DNA of 64,000 bases from assembly GCA_040388665.1 (NCBI GenBank), contig JAZKBL010000006.1:12878-76877 (forward strand). The letters are read 5' to 3'. The stretch is from DAHVFY01 sp040388665 (GTDB lineage Bacteria > Chlamydiota > Chlamydiia > Chlamydiales > Rhabdochlamydiaceae). A program made the translations under genes and the position numbers. A model generated the notes under the pieces. That model ran no database searches, was not told the origin of the DNA, and saw only the letters and a list, made by a program, of their open reading frames with translations. This document shows, piece by piece, positions 24,331-34,500 of the stretch; within the stretch, counting starts at the first letter, position 1; every line of letters begins with the position of its first letter.

Positions 24331-25338
24331 ATGGCATCTACAATATTTTCATCTAAACCATTTGCGGAAAGCATTGACAACCAGTGCCAAAATACTTTTC
24401 ATACTTTCAAAAAAATTTGCAAGTTTCATACTTTTTTTCATATTGGCTTTGGTGCGCTTGCAATAGGAGAGCTTCTTGGATTTCTCTTGTTTTTTTCTTT
24501 TTTTACGCAATCTTCGATTTTGGCTTTTTCTTTAGCAGCTCTTTTTCTTACAGGATTTACCTACTTTGTTCTTCTTTTTTATTTCCAAGCAAAAAAACCT
24601 GAACAACTCAGCGAACTACGCCGCACATTCATTAAAAATTATGCCCTAAGCATTCATTTTCCTAGAAATACAGTAGACTTTCACATCACACTGGCGCATG
24701 GAGCCTCCCAACTAGTACATCTTTTAGATAAGCAAGAGTATTGTTTTTATGCTTTACCAAGACCTCTTAATATGCTCAACCCTGTGTTACAAAAATTTAG
24801 CGCTTTGAGTCATTGGAAAGATGTTTTTGAAATGAAAGAGCAGCTTCTTTTTGTTAGAGCAGAACAACACGTAGAACAAATCAAACTAGGACCCACTGAT
24901 CTAGAATCGCACGCCTCTCTTGCTGCAGCTTATTTACAGCTTTCCCGTCTTTATCGCGATCCACGCAAACTTCACCCTGAACAGTCTTTTCCATGGGTTT
25001 CTTCTGAATACAGCAGTGAACTTATGTTTCTTAAATTTAAAAAAGTTTGTGAAAGAGCTATTGAAGAATATAAAATTCTTGATGCTTACGTTCCCAATTC
25101 CCCCTGGGTATACGCAGAACTTGCTGCCATTTATCATGACCTAGAACAGCCTGAAGAAGAGATCCGCTGCTATGAAACAATGCTTAAAATCTCTGCTAAT
25201 GATGAGAAAATCCTTTTTCGCTTAGGAGTGCTTTATTTTCAACAAGGGCTTAATGCCAAAGCCCTACGCATTTATGAAATACTTTCGTCAACAGATGAAG
25301 CAGATGAGCTCATCTCTTATTACAACGCTTGGGTTTAA
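24331..25338 (+). CDS. Membrane-anchored TPR protein, hypothetical
   Basis: A 335-residue protein with two hydrophobic segments near the N-terminus (about 38-58 and 64-86) and a soluble C-terminal part. Residues about 195-335 contain TPR-like helical repeats; the clearest is EEIRCYETMLKISANDEKIL followed by FRLGVLYFQQGLNAKALRIY. TPR repeats mediate protein-protein contacts, here probably on the cytoplasmic face. No family with known function is recognised. The start ATG has no ribosome site and may be translated from a leaderless message. It is convergent with the DMT transporter gene, two bases apart. Confidence 0.75.
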   Translation: MASTIFSSKPFAESIDNQCQNTFHTFKKICKFHTFFHIGFGALAIGELLGFLLFFSFFTQSSILAFSLAALFLTGFTYFVLLFYFQAKKPEQLSELRRTFIKNYALSIHFPRNTVDFHITLAHGASQLVHLLDKQEYCFYALPRPLNMLNPVLQKFSALSHWKDVFEMKEQLLFVRAEQHVEQIKLGPTDLESHASLAAAYLQLSRLYRDPRKLHPEQSFPWVSSEYSSELMFLKFKKVCERAIEEYKILDAYVPNSPWVYAELAAIYHDLEQPEEEIRCYETMLKISANDEKILFRLGVLYFQQGLNAKALRIYEILSSTDEADELISYYNAWV

Positions 25339-25340
25339 TT

Positions 25341-26258
25341 TTAAAATTTAGACCAATCAAGAGTTGCAATGAGAATTCCTAATAGGCAAAGAGCACAGCT
25401 GCGCCAATTAACTTTTTCTCGATAAAGCCACTGACCCCAGAGATTACAGAAAATAATAAGGGCAACTGAAAATATCGGAAAAATTGCAGCATGCTCCCAG
25501 CTGCTCGACACCTCTGTCGCATAAATCATAAAAAATGTGCCGGTGCCATTTGCAATACCTCCAAGTGTGCCAAAAAGATACTCTTGTTTTTTGGGTAATT
25601 TTTTTTCACTCGAAGCATAACTTACCATCTGCATCACCGATGCTGCAAGAAACACCATAGGCATGAACCACTGATTGATTGCATCATTAACATCAAACGA
25701 GAGAAAAAGACCATTTTCTCCGGGAAAATTGATAAAAAGAGCTCTCCACTGCATGAACACGAGAAAAATTGCGTGCAGGATAAACGCTGAAAGCGCAAAA
25801 AAAAGCCACCTTTTCATTTGACTCGAGCGCTTAGCAGTCTCCCATCCGGCCCAAAAAAGCCCCGCTACAACAATACACGAGCCTAAGCCATTCCACCAAT
25901 TATAAATATAGCCAAAGCCTTCACCAAAAAGAAAAGCCATAATGATTGCCGGCATAACGGTCGCAGAACTCAGCATAGCAAAAGAAAGGCCGGGAGGTCC
26001 TTTTTCTACAGACTTGCCAAGAGCTGCCATCATTGCGCCAAGCACAATCCCTCCAGACAGGCCAAATGCGGCCATACAAAAGCTCCATTCATATTTACCT
26101 GTCCGCACAGGGTTCAGAAGAATGGCAACAAGAAACACGATGAAAAGCTGAATGACAAGGAAAGCTTTGCTCGACCCCCCGGCATCAATACTTTTACGCA
26201 TGCATAAATTAGAAATTGCAACAAAAAGCGCAGCAAGCAACATCAATTGTATTCCCAT
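25341..26258 (-). CDS. DMT-superfamily (EamA/RhaT-like) transporter
   Basis: A 305-residue integral membrane protein with about ten hydrophobic helices, one every 25-30 residues, the usual 5+5 arrangement of drug/metabolite transporters. Conserved features include a first helix with Asn and Lys (ISNLCMRKSIDAGG), PPGLSFAMLSSATVMPAIIM in helix 4 and a C-terminal helix ending in CALCLLGILIATLDW. The gene could import sugars, nucleotides or amino acids; host-dependent Chlamydiae use many DMT proteins for this. Substrate is not deducible. The ATG at 26258 follows GGAGAT. Confidence 0.82.
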   Translation of the reverse strand: MGIQLMLLAALFVAISNLCMRKSIDAGGSSKAFLVIQLFIVFLVAILLNPVRTGKYEWSFCMAAFGLSGGIVLGAMMAALGKSVEKGPPGLSFAMLSSATVMPAIIMAFLFGEGFGYIYNWWNGLGSCIVVAGLFWAGWETAKRSSQMKRWLFFALSAFILHAIFLVFMQWRALFINFPGENGLFLSFDVNDAINQWFMPMVFLAASVMQMVSYASSEKKLPKKQEYLFGTLGGIANGTGTFFMIYATEVSSSWEHAAIFPIFSVALIIFCNLWGQWLYREKVNWRSCALCLLGILIATLDWSKF

Positions 26259-26345
26259 ACATCTCCTTTCCTTACAAATTTCTTATCATGCTAAAGAGAT
26301 CCTGAAAATTCCGCAATCAGCTAATCTTAAAAAACGTGCCCCTGC

Positions 26346-26425
26346 CCTTGCGCTTGCGCTTGCCCAATTAAAGCTATTTCATAATTAGTGAAAATAATTT
26401 TAATCGGGCAAGGGCAAGGACAAGG
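26346..26425. repeat. 27-bp-armed inverted repeat with CTTGCG hexamers
   Basis: Left arm 26346-26372 (three tandem CTTGC-type hexamers, then CAATTAAA) pairs with right arm 26399-26425 at 23 of 27 positions. The loop is AT-rich. On the minus strand a T-run follows at about 26335-26330, so it may terminate the tpsB1 transcript. The tandem hexamer arms are unusual for a plain terminator and suggest slippage or a palindromic repeat. Confidence 0.55.
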
Positions 26426-26466
26426 AATCATGCAAGAGGTCTATTATTTTCTTTCCTTTGCGTCTT

Positions 26467-28230
26467 TTAGTAGCTGGCGAGAAGGCCAAAGTCGAGAACA
26501 GGGGTATGCCCTTTTCCATTAACGCTGATTAGCGGGACGCCGTAATCAAGACGTGCATAGAACCAAGGACCAATCCTGTAGCGTAATCCAGGGCCTATGC
26601 CGACGAGGTTATGGAATTTAGGATCTAAATGATGTAGAGAATCAACACCTTTTTGATCATGCGGCCATCCCATTCCATAATCGATGAAGGCAAGAAAAGT
26701 AAGGGTATCCGTTTTGTATTTAGCTCCACACAAATGAAGCAAGCTAAAAGACGGTGCACGCACTTCAAAATTGAGGTTAAATGCATTATCATAATTAACA
26801 GCTCTTTGTTCATAGCCGCGTACTGTATCATAGCCGCCAAGGCCATACTGTTCTGAAGGAAGAAGTGTGCTACTAGAGAACTGCGCTCTAGCTAAGCCAT
26901 AAAGACCCCAATTATGTCGTGGAAAAACAAATTCATCGCCAAATGCTAGTCTTGTATAGACGTAGCTTGTTTTTGCGCCCCTTTCCAGATTACTGAAAGC
27001 TTTTTTATTCTCATCCCCAAACCAGTTGCCAGGCGAAAAATAAACATCGATATCCGCATTCATTTTATGAGAATTTGGTGTCCAGCCTGCGTAGTAGCTA
27101 GCTAAAAATTGGCTAATGTGTGCTGTTTTAGTTGATACCTCATTGCCAGCAAATTCAAGGGTATTGTTCGTGACCTTATAATCATAACCTGCTTGGAAAT
27201 TTTGTAAAAAAATTCCATAAGTTTTTCCAAAAGGAATCACGTAACGTACGCTTGCTTGTCCGCTCCATCCATGGCTTTTTAAACCATCATTTTCTGGAAT
27301 CTTGGGCATATCTGGATGGACACGCGTATAGCCACCAAAAAATGTCAATATATTATGCCAAGGGAGGGGAATTGTGTAGTTTGCTGTATAAGATTGAAGC
27401 TTACTAAAGTCAGATGAGGTCGTGTATTGAAAAGAAAGTGTCTGGTCAAGACCGAATACATCGCCCCAATTAAATCCTGCATACCAGCGATTTCTACCTG
27501 TAAAATGATTCCCTGTATTATCTCCGCCAATGTATACGCGAAGAGGCGTACGGTCATTTGTCACAATTTCAACATCTGTTGTTCCGGAGAGCTGTCCTGG
27601 ATAGAAAATGATGTTTGTCTGTCTAAAAGGATTTTGGTTTGCCCAAGCAACATCAGAAAGAAGATCATCTGTATTGATGGTATCTCCTTCTTGAAGATGA
27701 AATTTGCCTTGCATCCGCGCTGGGCCAAAATATTTTCCACCTTTTGCGGAGACTTTACCAATTTTTCCTTCAATCACGCCTATTTGAAGCACACCATCTG
27801 TAACGTCCTGCTCGGGAACGATGACAGAAACTACGGGATGGTCATTTTCTTGATAAAATAAGGTGATTTCTCTTCTGAGATCAGCAATGGTATTTTGTGT
27901 TAAAGGCTGACCAATGATGTATGGTCTTAGCTTTTCAACAAGAGCGATCTGACTGCCGGGGACTTTGAGGTCTTTAAAAATAACCCCCTCGACGTCTTCC
28001 TCATTCAGTATTTCATCTAAATTACCTAAAAGAAGCAGTCCTTTCATCCTCTCTACAAGCACAGCATCGCTAATATTCGCTGTAGGAGTAAAACCCGGTT
28101 GCTCTGGTTTCTCTAAAAATTCAGCTTCTAAAACTTCCTTTTTTTCTTGCGGTACAAGAGGGTGATTTACAACCCCTTGCACCGTTGCTGAAAAAAGAAG
28201 GATAAAGGCAATGCTTGCTCTACTCTTCAT
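26467..28230 (-). CDS. TpsB two-partner secretion transporter (copy 1)
   Basis: A 587-residue outer-membrane transporter of the FhaC/ShlB branch of the Omp85 superfamily. A signal peptide (MKSRASIAFILLFSATVQG) is followed by POTRA-like domains (about 75-170; ERMKGLLLLGNLDEILNEED, then a Pro/Gln-rich segment and VSVIVPEQDVTDGVLQIGVI). A beta-barrel follows, with the Omp85 lid-loop motif VRGYEQ at about 470-475, and the protein ends in the alternating strand DFGLLASY as outer-membrane proteins do. It is a close paralogue of the copy at 41693-43432. It lies 13 bases after the tpsA1 C-terminal fragment, so it is probably in the tpsB2-tpsA1 transcript. A leader TTTGGGTAACAC before the ATG resembles that of tpsB2. 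Confidence 0.92.
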   Translation of the reverse strand: MKSRASIAFILLFSATVQGVVNHPLVPQEKKEVLEAEFLEKPEQPGFTPTANISDAVLVERMKGLLLLGNLDEILNEEDVEGVIFKDLKVPGSQIALVEKLRPYIIGQPLTQNTIADLRREITLFYQENDHPVVSVIVPEQDVTDGVLQIGVIEGKIGKVSAKGGKYFGPARMQGKFHLQEGDTINTDDLLSDVAWANQNPFRQTNIIFYPGQLSGTTDVEIVTNDRTPLRVYIGGDNTGNHFTGRNRWYAGFNWGDVFGLDQTLSFQYTTSSDFSKLQSYTANYTIPLPWHNILTFFGGYTRVHPDMPKIPENDGLKSHGWSGQASVRYVIPFGKTYGIFLQNFQAGYDYKVTNNTLEFAGNEVSTKTAHISQFLASYYAGWTPNSHKMNADIDVYFSPGNWFGDENKKAFSNLERGAKTSYVYTRLAFGDEFVFPRHNWGLYGLARAQFSSSTLLPSEQYGLGGYDTVRGYEQRAVNYDNAFNLNFEVRAPSFSLLHLCGAKYKTDTLTFLAFIDYGMGWPHDQKGVDSLHHLDPKFHNLVGIGPGLRYRIGPWFYARLDYGVPLISVNGKGHTPVLDFGLLASY

Positions 28231-28243
28231 GTGTTACCCAAAG

Positions 28244-28591
28244 TTATAGTTTTGCGTATGTCTCATTAGTTATCACTTCATTTTTACGCAAAATGGGGTT
28301 CACTTGTCCAGCATCTTCTTCTCCCTCCTCGCAAGAAAGGAAGTAATTGTTATATGGAAGCAATTTATATTCGCCATTTAAAAATTCATCAATGGAAGCG
28401 AATTGCTGCATTTCAAGTCCTCTAAAGCGAGGCTCTGCTGTCGGACTTGCATCTTCATTCACTCTAAACTCCATTGGCCACATCGTGTTATTCTTACGAA
28501 GAACAGGGTTTTTCGGACTCTCTTCATATCCATAAGCCATGAAGAAATATCCAAAGCGATCCCACTCATACATTCTTAAGATGAATGACAA
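28244..28591 (-). pseudogene. Detached C-terminal domain of the tpsA1 exoprotein (frameshift product)
   Basis: A 115-codon frame that begins exactly where tpsA1 ends, overlapping it by 16 bases but in another frame. Its first codons have no ribosome site; a stop (TAG) lies just upstream in the same frame. A one-base loss near 28596 (CGG-GAG becoming CGG-AG) would carry reading from VIRADR of tpsA1 straight into it. Its sequence (MAYGYEESPKNPVLRKNNTM..., ending NPILRKNEVITNETYAKL) contains the repeated motif 'NPVLRKN/NPILRKN'. The most economical reading is a C-terminal exoprotein domain cut off by a frameshift or sequencing error. An independent small gene is the alternative. Confidence 0.6.
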
Positions 28592-31500
28592 CTCCGATCC
28601 GCTCTAATGACGGACGAAGGCACAGGCGTTGGCGCAGGTGATGGTGGGCATGGTGGACATGGCGGCGGCGGCGGCGGTTGTACATCAGTTACTTTATAGA
28701 AGAAAGCAGTCGTTGCATTTTCAAATGTCGGATTTCCGATGCCCGTTGGGAAATATGTGCTAAATGTGTTGGTAAACCCTCCGCCTGTTGCCGCAGGGAC
28801 ATCAGTAGGATCAAAGAAAAATGCCCAATCCGACCCGTTAAACTTACCAAAATTGGTATCGCCGTTACCATTGTTTACGTTAAATGGCAATCCTCTTTCA
28901 CCCCATGCAGAGGTGTACCAAAAAGTATGTGAGTCTTCAAAAGAGTTTATAACCTGTGAATAACGATCTATAAAAATATGTCCAGGGCCTACACCACTCA
29001 TTACAGTTGGGAATGCATTATCTGCAATCAATATAACTTGTCCTGAAAGAAGGCTAGCATTTTGAACGATAGAGCCATTGCGTAACGCAATATTCACCTG
29101 CGCTGTAATCGTAATATTACCATTTGATATGAATTCTGTTGTAACAGTCGGAATTGCAGCTGTTGTCGTCTGCCCGCCAAGTAGAACATTGTTAGCAGTA
29201 ATTGTTAAATCTCCACTCGAGTTAATTCGTGCTGAATTTGTTGCAAAGGCCATTGAATCATTTGATGTTGCTGTTAAATTGCTTGTAACATTAAGGGTAA
29301 TATCTCCAGAATTTGTTTGTATAAAAGCATCACCTGGCCCTCCAAGTAAGTTAAGAGAGTCAAAAGATATGTGGTTGATATCACCTGTTCCCTGGTGCAA
29401 AATCCCTGAATTCCCCGTAATTAAAGACATCGATGTCGAAGTGATGTTCATGTCGCCTACAGATCCCACTTGATTTGTAATTAGAGCATTAGATGTTAGC
29501 AAGATCCTCTCACCCATGGTAATTGTCATTGTACCAAGGCCTGAAATGACAGCATTTTGCAATAAAGCCGCTCCCGGGGCATCCATAAGTAGATTATTAC
29601 CTGTTAGACTTATGTCATTATTTCCTAAGATAGTACTGTTTTCGTGCAAAATAAAATCGCCAAAAGTCGTAATCGTAATAGTCCCTGTACCTAAATGGTT
29701 AATGGTAGCATCATCTATGAAAAGATCTCCACCCAATGCCATTGCAATCGCTCCGGCGCCTGCTGTATTAGTGATTAGTGCATTCGTATCAAGTGTAGCT
29801 CTTCCTGCAATACTTGCTGTAAAGCTGCCCCCATTGATCCTGATGATGGAGCTTGACATCGCGTCTCCCACCATGATCAAATCTCCCTGGATTAGGCTCG
29901 TACTAACAACTAAACCTGAAAAAGGATCTACTGTTTCAACAAGTACCGGACCTGCACCCGCAATCATATTAAGATTACGGTTGTGAGCTAAAGACATGGT
30001 TCCTGTTGAAGAATTTCTCACAATCGCATCATTTAAAAGATTGATATCATTAATAAGCGCTGTCATCGTGTATGTTCCAACACCACCTGTTAAAAGAACT
30101 GAAGCTATATTTGCAACGGTAATATCAATTCCTATGACATCAAGATTTCCAGAAGCATTGGATGCTAGAGCTGGGAATCCGGGATAGCCAGATATTGAAA
30201 AATGCCCGCCTGCAATATACGTTGTGTCACCATTTGAAAAAACGTTAACAGCACCGCCGCTTCTAGATCCCATTTCAATATTGCCAGCTGCATTTATAGT
30301 TAATGTAGAGTTGCTAGAAACAGTCCCAAGTCCTGCATTTCCTCCAAATATTGCTGCGTTCGCTGCAGATACAATATTTACAGCGCCTGTACCTAAATGA
30401 CTAAAGCTCGAGAGATTTTCCATGTTGATATCGCCAACTGTCGTTGTAGCAATAAGAGTTCCAGCTCCTGCTGCTATATTAACGTCCACATTTTGATAAA
30501 AATGGATGTCGTTATTAGCAAGTATTGTAAATGAACCGCCAAGTGCTGTCAAAAGTGTTGCACTTCCTGCAGCATCCCCTGTTACATAAACATTTCCAGC
30601 GCTCGATAGAACAAGTGCTGTTATACTGTCTGTTGTAAGAGATGCATTCCCTCCTTGAGTCCCGCTAAAAGTAACATCACCGGTTGCACTTACGTTAAAG
30701 AAAAGAGCGTTGCTTAAAATAGACGCTGCACCAAGAGCCCCTCCGGAGAAAGTAGCGTTCCCGCCAGCAAGAATTGTGGTGGTAGCTCCTGTGCTGATAT
30801 TATTAATCTCTACATCATCAAATGCCACTAAGTCTTCTGCTAAAGTAATAATCAAATCACCTGTCATTCCAGAATTAATACTAATTGTACTATGTCTTAA
30901 ATGATTTAGATTATTCGCAACCATAATCAAATCACCAAGATTACTTGCAAGCGTTGCACGTACACCCGCATTAAAACCTTTTGTCTTAACATTATCTGAT
31001 ATGATCAGAAGAAGGTTGTTAGCAAATAGAGTCGCTGGATTGCTTGATGCAGCCTCAACGTTCAGATCTCCCGCAGCTACAAGAATGACATTTGCACCAC
31101 CTTGGATAAGAGCCGGGCCTGTAAAACCACCAATTACATTACAGTTAGCACCAATTGTCATAGAAATATCACCTGTACCCACATGAAAGAGCGTTGCTGC
31201 ATTCTGTAAACTAAGATCTCCATTCGTTGTTGTTACAGTTAAAACACCTGCGCCGGAAGTTAGAAGAATCGCACTGTTATCACGCACTGTGATATTATCT
31301 ACAGCGGTTATTGCAAGCGTACCTTGAGTTGCTACAATTGAAGCGCTCGTAACAGCTGATGGATCACCGGATAGGAGAATATTCTCTGCTAAAATCATCG
31401 CCGTTGTACCTGTTGTCGTAAAATTCGCAAACCCATTTGGATCAGCGATCAAGTTGAGGAAGCTTCCAACGTTTACACTCAGCATTCCACCAAGATTTAA

Positions 31501-34500
31501 TAAAGTAGCGCTTCCAGCACCTGCAATGAAATTTGCAGAATTTGTAACAAGAATACTCATCATTCCCGCGCTTAAATTATTAAGTGAGGAATTATCATCA
31601 ACAAACAGATCATCTGAACAAACTATGACATAATTACCAACACCTGCCGATAAAGTAATGTTCGCATTAGCTGAAAGTGTTGCAAGCCCTGTTAAAATCG
31701 TTAAATCTCCGGACTGATTAAGGATCGTCGCAGGCTGAAGAGCTGTGAATGCACGCATGTTCATCTGCCCAACAACAATTGTAGTTGTGCCATTAGAGAT
31801 CATCGAAGCAGCTCCTATAACCTGCCCTTCCATATCAAGAAGACCTGGAGTTACAAGCGTAAGTGGACCATTGTTGACGATGGAAGCATCTCCTGATGCT
31901 CCTCCACGGATAGCAACATTAGCGCCACCGACAATAATATTACTTCCAGTTCCTTGATTGATCACAAAAGAAGCATTTTCAATAACGATATCATCTGTTG
32001 CAACAAGTGTTATGGCACCTGCTCCCAAAAGATCTGAAAGATCAATAAAAGCATTGTCTCGAACAGTAATTCCACCTGCCGCACTCACCGTAATAGCTCC
32101 AGCGCTTGTTGTAAAGAAAGCTGCAGCACCGCCTGGTACACCGACGAGTGAAACACTATCGTTGCCAATAATGGTTAATGTGTTTGCACCTGATATAAAT
32201 GCACCCCCTCCAAGATCCGCCTGGAAGCTAATAAGACCTGGCACATTCAAGTTAAAGGCACCTGTCGTATAAATAAATCCGGCAGCTCCATCAGATCCGC
32301 CTGTTGTAAATAAGCTGTTTGCCAAATTCACATTTGTAGTACCAGTTCCTAAATTGCGTATGAAAGAAGCATTAGAGAGTCTAAAATCTCCTGAAGCACT
32401 ATTTACAGTTAATATCCCAACGCCTCCGATTAAGCTGATGCTACCAAAATCAATGATGTCATAGCTACCGCCTGTTACAGTGAGATTACCAGTGAGTGTT
32501 TGAATAAAGGCTGTATTCACAAATGAATCCCCAGCAATGCGGATTCTACCTGTTGCTGTAACATTGGATGTCGTCTGACCAGAAATAAACGCTGAACCTC
32601 CGCTATCTGCTAGAATATCGAGGTTGCCGCCTGTTGTCACATCAACTGTCGACGCTCCAGCTACAAAAGAAGGTCCTTGGAAACCAGCTTTAATTAAAGC
32701 GTCCGCTCCTGCAACCACTGTGACAGAACCCGTTCCTAGATGATTCACAAAAGAATTATTAATCACATTAAAATTACCAGTCGTTGCAGTCACTATGATG
32801 GGATCAACTCCTGCTGTAGAAAAAATGCTGCCAAAATCTTGAAGGGTAATGTCTGTTAATGCTGTAACTGTCAATGGCCCTGAAACGTTATTAATCGATG
32901 CAGAGTTTGCTCCCGAAATCGAACCATTCACGTTAATGCTACCGCCAGTAGAGGTCACATTCAAACTACTTCCCGATGTGATCTCTGAGATCCCTGTTGA
33001 GTCTGAAAGAACGAAAATATTTTTTGCTGCTGTAAAGCTTGTTGTGCTTACAACACCTTCAACAATTGCATTACCAACGCCTGCGGCGATGATCGCAGAA
33101 CCACCAACTGTAATCGTCATTGCACCCGTAGCTGTGTTAGTAAAGAAGGAGTCATTAGAAAGAACTAAATCTTCACCAATTGTCATGGTGTAAACACCAA
33201 GGCCGCTTGTTAAGAAAACGTCACTATAAGGAACAACTGTTGCATGACGCGCAATTGTGATGATAAGGTCACCGATAGCCATAGCTGCAGGGCTATTGAT
33301 AATACTTGCTCGTACAAGTGTCGTATTACCCAACATTTCAAGCGTGTCTGCAATAATCGTCATCGTACCGCTGCCGAGAATCGATGCAGCACCCGTTGCA
33401 ACAGCTTCAATTGTCAAACTACCGGTTCCTGTATAACTCACGTCTGCATTACCGGAAATTATCGAAGCACCAAGAGGGCCTCCTTTAATTAAGCCGTTCG
33501 CACCAACTGTAACAATCACATTTCCTGTGTCTAAATGTCCTAAGAAAGAATCATTCTGCACATTCAAATCTCCAGTGGTTGCAATAGCCGTAAGAGTACC
33601 GGCACCACTACTGATTAAAATAGAAGCATTGTTAGAAACTGTCATGTTCGTTGTAGCTGTTACTGACAAATCGCCACTTGTCGCTAGAATTTCAGCAATG
33701 TTAAGTCCGCTAGAATCCCCATTAACTAAAATACTTGCAGCTGTTACTGCACCTGTTAGCCCATTTGTTATAATTGTTGCTGCACCATTTAGATCTGAAA
33801 TAAGAGAAAGGTTGTTTGCAGCGATCATTGTAAAAGTATCTGTGTTATTAAAAATCAAAGCATCTCCAGCTCCTGCAAGCAATGTCGCAGAACCTGAAAC
33901 AAGGATTGTACCAGTCATACCTGCTGATAGTATATTAATAGCAGAGTCGTTAGCGACGATCAAATCATCACTAATGACCATTAAAAAGTTTCCAATGCCA
34001 CCTAATAAGGTAATGCCAGAATGTGCAGTAAGAGTTGTCAGGCCTGCAAAAATGGTCATATTGCCCGTTGCATTGACAATTGTTGCAGGAACAAGCGTTG
34101 TCGAACCTAACATATTAATCGTATTTGCAGTGATCAACGTATCTCCATTAGAAAGAACTGAAGCAGAGCTTAATAATTGAGCTTCTACATCAAGCTGACC
34201 TACAGCTGTAAGAAGAAGTGTACCATCACCAAAGATAAAGGCATCGCCGGCAGCTCCCGCACGAACAGTCAAATTAGCACCCGAAGTTATTATCTGATTA
34301 CCTGTTCCCTGATTGCGCACAAAAGCATTATTTTCAATAACCAAGTCTGCAGAAACCGTAGATACGGTTACATCGCCAATACCACCTGTCAAATCAATGA
34401 ATGCATTATCTCGAATAACAATTTGACCAAGCGCTGCCACATTAATAATACCTGTTGTCGTCGTAAAATAAGATGATGGACCACTCGGTTCACCAACGAT

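Noticed and set aside
28689..28871. Short antisense frame in the 3' end of tpsA1
   Set aside because: No start signal and composition explained by the opposite gene.
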